This document shows, piece after piece, positions 57,010 to 62,990 of a stretch of 64,000 nucleotides of DNA. Position 1 is the first letter of the stretch. Each line of letters starts with the position of its first letter. Source of the stretch: Mycobacterium sp. M26 (lineage in GTDB: Bacteria; Actinomycetota; Actinomycetes; Mycobacteriales; Mycobacteriaceae); the NCBI RefSeq assembly GCF_001494595.1, contig NZ_LN929907.1:248001-312000 (forward strand), in the 5' to 3' direction. The translations under genes and the position numbers were made by a program. The notes beneath the pieces were generated by a model that made no database searches, was not told the DNA's origin, and saw only the letters and a program-made list of their open reading frames with translations.

Positions 57010-58256
57010 CGGACTCCCCCACCGGTGACGGCCGGATCGCGGTTCCCGCCGACCTCGATTCCGTCACCGATATCGGCGCCGAGGAGGACGCCGGCCTCTC
57101 CCCTGCCGCGGTCGAGCGGATCTGGCAGGCTGCCCGGCACTGGTATGCCGCCGGGATGCATCCGGCGATCCAGGTCTGTGTGCGCTACGACGGCGCGGTG
57201 GTGCTGAACCGGGCGATCGGGCACGGCTGGGGTAACGGCCCCGCCGATCCGCCGTCGGCGCAGAAAGTGCCCGTCACCGTCGCGACCCCGTTCTGCGTGT
57301 ACTCCGCCGCCAAGGCGATCACCACCACGGTGGTGCACATGCTGGTCGAGCGGGGCGAGTTTTCGCTCGACGACTACGTGGCCGACTACCTGCCCGAGTA
57401 CGGCCGGCACGGCAAGGACCGCACCACGATCCGGCACGTGATGACGCACAGTGCGGGCATTCCGTTCGCCACCGGGCCTCGGCCCAGCCTCAAGCGGATG
57501 AACGACAGCGAGTACACCCGCGCAAAGCTGGCCGAGTTCAAGCCCATCCACAAACCCGGGTTGATGCACATCTATCACGGGCTGACCTGGGGGCCGCTGG
57601 TCCGCGAGATCGTCTCAGCGGCAACAGGCCGCGGTATCCGCGAGATCCTGGCCACCGAGATACTTGACCCGCTGGGATTCCGCTGGACCAATTACGGTGT
57701 AGCCGAACAGGATGTCCCGCTGGTCGCGCCGAGCCATGTAACCGGCAAGCCACTGCCGGCGCCGATGGCCGCGGCGTTTCGCAAGGCGGTCGGCGGCACC
57801 ATGGCGCAGATCATCCCGTTTTCCAACACACCGTTGTTCCTCACCGGAGTGATCCCGTCGTCGAGCACCGTGTCCACGGCCGACGAGTTGTCCCGGTTCG
57901 CCGAGATCCTGCGGCGCGGCGGGGAGCTCGACGGGGTCCGCGTGATGTCCCCGGAGACCCTGCGCGGCGCGGTCGCCGAGGCCCGCCGGCTGCGACCGGA
58001 CGTCGCCACCGGATTGACACCGCTGCGCTGGGGCACCGGCTACATGCTGGGATCGGCGCGGTTCGGACCGTTCGGAAGGGACGCACCGGCTGCTTTCGGC
58101 CATACCGGCCTGACCAACGTGGCGATCTGGGCCGACCCGCAGCGCCGCATCTCGGTCGGGGTGATCAGCAGCGGAAAGCCCGGCTGGCACCGGGAAGCCA
58201 ACCGCTACCCCGCCCTGCTGGACCGGATCACCGCCGAGATTCCGCGGCAAAGGTGA
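57006..58256 (+). CDS. Serine hydrolase of the beta-lactamase/esterase (class C) family
   Basis: 416 residues. SxxK is in FCVYSAAKAITT, followed by the Tyr region YHGLTWGPLVREI (YxN-equivalent) and the C-terminal HTGLTNVAIWADPQ (KTG-equivalent as HTG). HVMTHSAGIPF is typical of the esterase EstB-like/LpqK-like group rather than true beta-lactamases. No signal peptide is visible, so it is probably cytosolic. Its ATG overlaps the nitrobindin stop (ATGA). Confidence 0.87.
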   Translation: MTDSPTGDGRIAVPADLDSVTDIGAEEDAGLSPAAVERIWQAARHWYAAGMHPAIQVCVRYDGAVVLNRAIGHGWGNGPADPPSAQKVPVTVATPFCVYSAAKAITTTVVHMLVERGEFSLDDYVADYLPEYGRHGKDRTTIRHVMTHSAGIPFATGPRPSLKRMNDSEYTRAKLAEFKPIHKPGLMHIYHGLTWGPLVREIVSAATGRGIREILATEILDPLGFRWTNYGVAEQDVPLVAPSHVTGKPLPAPMAAAFRKAVGGTMAQIIPFSNTPLFLTGVIPSSSTVSTADELSRFAEILRRGGELDGVRVMSPETLRGAVAEARRLRPDVATGLTPLRWGTGYMLGSARFGPFGRDAPAAFGHTGLTNVAIWADPQRRISVGVISSGKPGWHREANRYPALLDRITAEIPRQR

Positions 58257-58257
58257 A

Positions 58258-58286
58258 TTGTGGCGCTCGGTGCCCAGGACTACCGT
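58258..58286 (+). promoter_or_regulatory. Promoter of a leaderless small ORF
   Basis: TTGTGG at 58258-58263, 17 bases, TACCGT at 58281-58286, then 7 bases to ATG 58294. This is the spacing expected when transcription starts on the start codon. Confidence 0.55.
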
Positions 58287-58293
58287 TGCGGCC

Positions 58294-58419
58294 ATGGGTG
58301 ATTCGCTGCTGCAACAGCAACTCGACGAGGTGCGGGCCCTGCTGCAGCGGACGCGGGAACTCTTCGGGGCTCATCCGGTAGCGCCGCCCCAGGCGATCAC
58401 CCCGGAGCCGGACGAGTAG
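58294..58419 (+). CDS. Small leaderless protein (41 aa)
   Basis: 41 residues: a Gln/Leu-rich amphipathic helix (LLQQQLDEVRALLQRTRELFG) and an acidic Pro-rich tail. There is no ribosome site, but a promoter with ideal spacing makes a leaderless mRNA likely. The codon choice and the coherent heptad pattern suggest a real gene. It lies 37 bases after the serine-hydrolase stop and beside the Rv0023-Rv0028-like block. Function unknown. Confidence 0.55.
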   Translation: MGDSLLQQQLDEVRALLQRTRELFGAHPVAPPQAITPEPDE

Positions 58420-58431
58420 TGCCCCACCGTG

Positions 58432-58494
58432 CGCCGAGACTGACGTCCTGCAGACATCCACTCGCACTTTTCCGGCGTGAGTTCAGTTTCGGCG
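58432..58494. repeat. Long palindromic element between convergent genes
   Basis: Arms CGCCGAGACTGA (58432-58443) and TCAGTTTCGGCG (58483-58494) pair over 12 positions with a single G-T (G-U in RNA) pair; the loop is 39 bases. Lies between the small ORF stop (58419) and the convergent Rv0028-like stop (58510). Candidate bidirectional terminator or dispersed repeat, without a U-tract. Confidence 0.6.
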
Positions 58495-58509
58495 GGGCAT
58501 GACCCCGCG

Positions 58510-58815
58510 CTACAGCTCGTCGGGCTGTAACCGGTGCTCGTGCAGCGCCTCGACCGCATCCTGGAGATCACGTTCGGTCGGCACATCCGCCGACGGTGTG
58601 TGCCCGGCAGCGACGATCTCGCCGCGCACCTCCATCAACGCCTTGAGGTAGGACACGTCGGCGGTCCGCACAATCGCCTCGGCCAACGACGTGGCGTCCG
58701 CATCCATCGCGGCTTCGGCCAGCGCCACGCTGTGCAGGTAGCCGCCCCGGCAGGACCGGAACAGCACGTGCCCGCTGGGGTGGACGGCGTCGAACGCCGG
58801 ATCGGCTTCGGTCAT
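58510..58815 (-). CDS. Rv0028-like conserved protein (DUF2694-type)
   Basis: 101 residues from ATG 58815. FDAVHPSGHVLFRSCRGGYLHSVALAEAAMDADATSLAEAIVRTADVSYLKALMEVRGEIVAAGHTPS is a compact alpha/beta pattern equal in length to M. tuberculosis Rv0028 (101 residues). The start overlaps the Rv0027-like stop by 4 bases (ATGA). Last gene of the six-gene minus-strand unit starting at 62447. Its link to the EspC-like neighbour suggests a secretion-associated role. Confidence 0.78.
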   Translation of the reverse strand: MTEADPAFDAVHPSGHVLFRSCRGGYLHSVALAEAAMDADATSLAEAIVRTADVSYLKALMEVRGEIVAAGHTPSADVPTERDLQDAVEALHEHRLQPDEL

Positions 58816-59129
58816 GGGCTGCCTTCGATGACCTGGTTGAACGCCGCGGCGCCCGCGCTGTCCTGCAACTCCCAGGTATCCGCCGCATAGCGCAACGTGT
58901 CGGCCAGCTCGGCGTGCGCCTCGGACTGCTGCTGGTAGCAGGTGCGCCGCTGATCGAGCAGTTCGCGGCCGGCCTCGCGAAGCTCGGCGAAGATCGGTCC
59001 GAGGGACTCCAGGCTGGCCAGGATATCGGCGTGACTGGCATGAGCCTGGCTGAGCTGTTCGGCGGTGTCCTGGTGGTGACGGGCCGCCCGGCGCAGCTTG
59101 TCGGGCACCACGTGGATGCGCTCTGCCAT
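58812..59129 (-). CDS. EspC-family ESX-associated protein (Rv0027-like)
   Basis: 105 residues, the length of Rv0027. IHVVPDKLRRAARHHQDTAEQLSQAHASHADILASL and a second long helix with YAADTWELQD give the two-helix hairpin of the EspC/DUF2580 family linked to type VII secretion. The canonical YxxxD/E export signal is not found; the nearest is YAADTWE. Overlaps the Rv0028-like gene by 4 bases. Confidence 0.82.
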   Translation of the reverse strand: MAERIHVVPDKLRRAARHHQDTAEQLSQAHASHADILASLESLGPIFAELREAGRELLDQRRTCYQQQSEAHAELADTLRYAADTWELQDSAGAAAFNQVIEGSP

Positions 59130-59141
59130 GTCGATCTCCTA

Positions 59142-60497
59142 TCAGGACGGGCCGGCCGTCACCGCGGGCCGGGTCGGTGTCGGACGGTCCGACGTGGTGG
59201 GTGGGGCGGCGATGCCCGGCTCCGGCGGATGCTCCCACCCTAGAAAGCTCGGGCCGGTCACGCTCGCAATGGGTTCGATTCGGTTGTTGAAGACGGCCTT
59301 GCCGTTGCCCAGGGCGACGGCGTGCCGGTCGGTGAGCATGCCGATGTCGCCGGGCAGCAGGCGCGTGGAATCGACCGGGTTGGCGACGGCGGTGCCGGCC
59401 GGCGGGATGGTGATGCCCTGGGCCTTGAACGCCTCGGGGATCGGGGTACCGGCCACCACGGCGGTGATGGCCGCTGCCAGTTGTGGAGTGGGCGCGGTGA
59501 TGGTCTGCCCGTCGGGCAGGTGCACGAGCGTGCTGTCCTCGGCGGCGGCCGGTGCGGTGTCGGCCTCGTCGGTAGTCTCGTCGACCGGGTCGATTTCGGG
59601 ATCCGCCGGCTCCTCGGGCAGGAGCTCATCGGGGGTGACGTCGTCCTGCGGGCCGGGCAGTGGCGCGGCGAGCGGTTCAGGTAGCGCCAGCGGGGCCGCG
59701 GGAGATCCTGCCGGCAGGCCCCCACCACCGCCGAAGCCGGGCAGGGTCGGCATCGCTGCGGGCACTGGCGCGGCCGCTGGTGCACTGGCCGGGGCGGGCT
59801 GCGGGGCCGGTGGCCCGGGATCCTCGGCGAGCAACGGATCCAGCAAGGGATCGTCGAGTGGATCGGAAGGCACCGGGACGGCCGCAGGTGCGGCGTCGGG
59901 TTCGTGCGCCACGACCGTTGGCGCGGTTCGGCTTTCGGTCTCGGTGGCCGGGGTAGCCGGGGTGGCCGCCGAGTACAGCGACGCCAGCGCGGCCGCCAAT
60001 GCTGCCTTCGACGTGGCGTCGAGTCCGGCGGTTTCGACGACCGTCCGGATGTCGCGGAGCTTGTCGATCAGGTAGCGCTGGAACGCCCGAGCCCCGGCCG
60101 GGGTGTCCAGATCGGTGCGGGTGGTGACGGCCGCCTCGATCTCGTCCTGGAGGGCATCGAGGGTCTCGCGGCCGGCGGTGTTGGTCGAGTGGGCATTGAG
60201 CACCGCGGTGATGACTTGGAGGTCCACCTGCGCGCTCAGCGAATTCTGCTGCGCCAGTGAGGTTTCCGCCGTGCGGATGGCGTCCGCCGCGCTGCCCTGC
60301 TGAGATTGCGGTAGTTCGCCGAATACCGCACCGTGCTGGGCGCGGATCTTGGCCAGTACCGCGTCGACGGGACCCCCGAGCGGGTTGGTGGCCACGGCCA
60401 GATCCTCGGCGGACAGGCCGGCCATCCAGGCCTCAGGGTTTCCGGTGGCCGCTCGGACCCGCGCTATCGCGTCGAGCAAGTCTTGGTAACTCGCCAC
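59142..60497 (-). CDS. Rv0026-like protein: DUF4226 segment, Pro/Ala-rich linker and C-terminal NlpC-like remnant
   Basis: 451 residues (Rv0026 has 448). N-terminal helical region to about 180, in which 111-175 aligns with the neighbouring Rv0025-like protein (ETLDALQDEIEAAV and DLDTPAGARAFQRYLIDK). Residues about 205-330 are a Pro/Ala/Gly/Asp-rich linker. The C-terminal 110 residues include RLLPGDIGMLTDRHAVALGNGKAVF, which resembles the second half of an NlpC/P60 domain but has no catalytic Cys. No signal peptide. Lies 12 bases upstream of the EspC-like gene in the same unit. Confidence 0.78.
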   Translation of the reverse strand: MASYQDLLDAIARVRAATGNPEAWMAGLSAEDLAVATNPLGGPVDAVLAKIRAQHGAVFGELPQSQQGSAADAIRTAETSLAQQNSLSAQVDLQVITAVLNAHSTNTAGRETLDALQDEIEAAVTTRTDLDTPAGARAFQRYLIDKLRDIRTVVETAGLDATSKAALAAALASLYSAATPATPATETESRTAPTVVAHEPDAAPAAVPVPSDPLDDPLLDPLLAEDPGPPAPQPAPASAPAAAPVPAAMPTLPGFGGGGGLPAGSPAAPLALPEPLAAPLPGPQDDVTPDELLPEEPADPEIDPVDETTDEADTAPAAAEDSTLVHLPDGQTITAPTPQLAAAITAVVAGTPIPEAFKAQGITIPPAGTAVANPVDSTRLLPGDIGMLTDRHAVALGNGKAVFNNRIEPIASVTGPSFLGWEHPPEPGIAAPPTTSDRPTPTRPAVTAGPS

Positions 60498-60548
60498 CGG
60501 TGACCTCTCATGGCGGCGACTGTATCCAGGGCCGACGGGGGTGACAAT

Positions 60549-60893
60549 TCACCCTTGGTAGCGGTGCAGAAGTCCTTGTAGCGCAGCGGTCTTCGCCTGT
60601 GCATCGGCCTTGACGGCACTGACCAGATCAATCAGCTCACGGTTCTTGTCGAGCAGCAGGCGGGCGACTTCACGGCCCTGTGCAGGTGTGTCGGCGTCGT
60701 ACTGGGCCACCGCCGCATCGATCTCGGACTGGATCGCCTCGATGCGCTGGATGGCCTCGGTGACTGCGGCATAGGCACCCGAGACCACCCCGGCCAGTTC
60801 GGCGTCGGCCTCGGCGAGGTCGCGGTCACGGGCGGCAAGCGCCGCGCGGGCAGCCTCGAGGGCCTCCCCCGACTGTCCGCTGTGCGCTGCCAT
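60549..60893 (-). CDS. Rv0025-like DUF4226 helical protein
   Basis: 114 residues, no Cys, high Ala/Glu/Asp content. It reads as a long helical hairpin: ALEAARAALAARDRDLAEADAELAGVVSGAYAAV then EIDAAVAQYDADTPAQGREVARLLLDKNRELIDLVSAVKADAQAKTAALQGLLHRY. The second half is repeated in the Rv0026-like protein, so the two share an interaction module. The helical-hairpin size is reminiscent of WXG-like secretion partners, but no WXG motif is present. Confidence 0.77.
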   Translation of the reverse strand: MAAHSGQSGEALEAARAALAARDRDLAEADAELAGVVSGAYAAVTEAIQRIEAIQSEIDAAVAQYDADTPAQGREVARLLLDKNRELIDLVSAVKADAQAKTAALQGLLHRYQG

Positions 60894-60933
60894 GGCTCGA
60901 CGGTACTCAGGCGATTTTCGCCGAACAACTCAC

Positions 60934-61710
60934 CTATACCGGCCGGCGGATCGCGACGTACTCCCCCAGCCGGCTGATCCGTACCGTCGCCCCGGCATGC
61001 GGCGCCTCGACGACGAGATTGTTGCCGATGGCCATCTGGACATGCCCGGTATGCGGGAACACCAGGTCGCCGGGGCGGACCTGGGACCGGGCCACCGGCA
61101 GGCCGTCGTTGATCTGGTCGTAGGTCGTGCGATCCAGGTGCAACCCGGCCTGGGCGTAGGCCCATTGCACCAATCCTGAGCAGTCGAAGCGGTCCGGGCC
61201 CGTCGCACCCCACACGTAGGGGCAGCCGAGCCGGGAGAGCGCCGCGCGCACCGCGCGGCTGGCCCGCGAGGTGGGCAGTGTCGGCCGACGGCGCCGTGCC
61301 CGGTAACGCAGAACGCGCATCAGGGCGAGCCTGCGCCGGGCCCGCCGCCGCGCGGCAAGCACGTGGGCGTGTTGTGCCCGCAGCCGGGCCGCCCTGCGGC
61401 GCAGCAGTTCTCGCTGGGCGACGGGATTGTCTGCGACCGTAGCGTCGGCGCGGGCAGCCTCGACAACGGCGCCGGTTCGGCGCTGGGCCTCGTGGTGGTC
61501 GCGCGACGCGTCGGCCAGGATCGCCGCCAATTCGGCGTCCACCCGCCGGGATGTCACCAACTCGGCGTACCGCCCGTCGGCGGCGGTGCGATAGGCCCGC
61601 GGCACAGCATCGAACCGGGCGGCGGGAGGTGCGTCGTGCTCCACGGCTACAGGAGCGGGCGCTCCGGCGAACAGGGCGTGGGCCCGGGCCAGAACGTCGA
61701 CTTCGGTCAC
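60934..61710 (-). CDS. NlpC/P60 peptidoglycan endopeptidase (Rv0024-like)
   Basis: 258 residues from GTG 61710, whose GTGA overlaps the regulator stop. N-terminal 145 residues are helical and strongly basic (RRRAARLRAQHAHVLAARRRARRRL). The C-terminal NlpC/P60 domain has Cys177 in RFDCSGLVQW, His223 in TGHVQMAIG and His238 in VVEAPHAG, the expected triad for D-Glu-mDAP bond cleavage. Rv0024 has 281 residues. No Sec signal is visible, so export may depend on another route such as an ESX system. Confidence 0.87.
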   Translation of the reverse strand: MTEVDVLARAHALFAGAPAPVAVEHDAPPAARFDAVPRAYRTAADGRYAELVTSRRVDAELAAILADASRDHHEAQRRTGAVVEAARADATVADNPVAQRELLRRRAARLRAQHAHVLAARRRARRRLALMRVLRYRARRRRPTLPTSRASRAVRAALSRLGCPYVWGATGPDRFDCSGLVQWAYAQAGLHLDRTTYDQINDGLPVARSQVRPGDLVFPHTGHVQMAIGNNLVVEAPHAGATVRISRLGEYVAIRRPV

Positions 61711-62447
61711 GACTGCCCCGCCACGAACGCCCGCACCCTCGGCAGCGCACCGGGCGGGATGACGCCGCGGTTGCGGATGTCCCACAGTTGCTCGGCGGTG
61801 ACGCCGAGCAGTGCGGCGATGACGGACTCCGGCAGACCCGATCGCGCACAGGCCTGGTCGAAGCGGGTCGCGATAGCGGCCGGCATACGTTCCAGAAGTC
61901 CGGTCCGGATGGTCTCGAGGGCTTTGAGGTGGGTCATCAGCCGGTCGGCGGATTCGGCGCCGGCATTGACCGCGACCCGCCACGAGTTGGCGGCCAGCAT
62001 CTCGGCCTTCACGCATTGGGCGATCACGGACAGAATATACGTCTCGTATTCGTTTGATGTCTCCGGCGGCAATCGGGCTATCAACGAGTTGAGTGAATCG
62101 AGGTGCGCTTCGGCGTGGGCTTCGAGAACTTCGGTGTCGCTGTGGCGGCTCACGACAATCTCGGACGCCGCCCGCGGCTGGGCCACCGGGGCCGGCGGAG
62201 CCGCGAGAAGTTGGGCCAGTTCAGCCTCGGCGTCCTCGGCCATGACGAGCCGCGAGTAGGTACCCGCCGGCAGGCCGAGGCCATTCTCAACCTTCTGAAC
62301 TGTGCCTTTGTGGGGTTTGCGGGCGCCGCGCTCCAGGAAGCTCAGCCCCATGATGCTGACCCCGGTTTCACCGGCCAAGTCGGCTAGTGACCATCCGCGG
62401 GATTCCCTGAGCGCTCGAATGGCCGCACCCGCCGCCTCTCGGCTCAC
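61707..62447 (-). CDS. Rv0023-like XRE-family regulator
   Basis: 246 residues (Rv0023 has 256). N-terminal HTH: IRALRESRGWSLADLAGETGVSIMGLSFLERGARKPHKGTVQKVENGLGLPAGTY, about 10-65. A second HTH-like segment near the end (CARSGLPESVIAALLGVTAEQLWDIRNRGV) may bind DNA or a partner. First gene of the minus-strand unit and divergent from the WhiB gene, with symmetric elements between. It probably controls this locus in response to redox or cell-wall signals with WhiB5. Confidence 0.87.
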   Translation of the reverse strand: MSREAAGAAIRALRESRGWSLADLAGETGVSIMGLSFLERGARKPHKGTVQKVENGLGLPAGTYSRLVMAEDAEAELAQLLAAPPAPVAQPRAASEIVVSRHSDTEVLEAHAEAHLDSLNSLIARLPPETSNEYETYILSVIAQCVKAEMLAANSWRVAVNAGAESADRLMTHLKALETIRTGLLERMPAAIATRFDQACARSGLPESVIAALLGVTAEQLWDIRNRGVIPPGALPRVRAFVAGQS

Positions 62448-62474
62448 CGACGGGCTCCAGCCATATACGGATCG

Positions 62475-62543
62475 TACACAGCCATCGTTGTGTATACGTT
62501 TTGTTCTACGTTTTTGTTGCGTTCAGCGCTGGGCTCGTATACG
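62475..62543. promoter_or_regulatory. Divergent control region of the Rv0023-like and whiB5-like genes
   Basis: TACACA-N8-TGTGTA at 62475-62494 is a perfect palindrome. CGTATACG at 62536-62543 is a perfect 8-base palindrome that includes the WhiB -10 TATACG (62538-62543); with TTGTTG at 62514-62519 and an 18-base spacer it forms the WhiB promoter. TATACG also occurs at 62464 and 62493. The XRE protein or another regulator probably binds here. Confidence 0.6.
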
Positions 62544-62576
62544 GTTCCGTCATCGAATCTCGACAAGGAGGCCGCG

Positions 62577-62990
62577 ATGAACTTCCGCCCGTGCTCGGCA
62601 GACCCCGACCTGTGGTTCGGCTACTCCGACGACGACGCCAGCGACGGCGCCGCCAAGGCGCGCGTCTACGAACAATCCGCGACCCGCGCGCGCACCATCT
62701 GCCTACGCCGCTGCCCGCTGGCTCACCAGCGGGCCTGTGCTCGGCGGGCCATCGAGGCCGGCGAGGAGTACGGCGTGTGGGCCGGCATCAAGCTCCCCGG
62801 CGGTCAGTACCGCAAGCGCGCGCAGCTCGCCCACGCCCACGAGATGCTGCGCCGGATCGCCGACGGTGAGATCAACCCGCGCGAACTACCGGAGAGCGCC
62901 GAATTGCTCGTCCGCAACGAAGCGCTGCCCATGCAGACGGCCACCGTCGTCCACCTGCCGTTGGGGCGGATGCCCCGAACCGCGGCCTAG
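62577..62990 (+). CDS. whiB5: WhiB-family Fe-S transcription factor, WhiB5-like, with unusual Cys spacing
   Basis: 137 residues from ATG 62577; AAGGAGG is five bases upstream. Cys6 (FRPCSADPDLWF), Cys42, Cys46 and Cys54 (ICLRRCPLAHQRAC) give C-x3-C-x7-C, not the usual C-x2-C-x5-C, but four Cys remain for a [4Fe-4S] cluster. The GVWAGI turn and the basic tail (PGGQYRKRAQLAHAHEML) are the standard WhiB DNA-binding region. Position beside Rv0023-Rv0028-like genes matches whiB5 (Rv0022c) in M. tuberculosis. Its TAG shares CTAG with the stop of the convergent KshA gene. Confidence 0.88.
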   Translation: MNFRPCSADPDLWFGYSDDDASDGAAKARVYEQSATRARTICLRRCPLAHQRACARRAIEAGEEYGVWAGIKLPGGQYRKRAQLAHAHEMLRRIADGEINPRELPESAELLVRNEALPMQTATVVHLPLGRMPRTAA

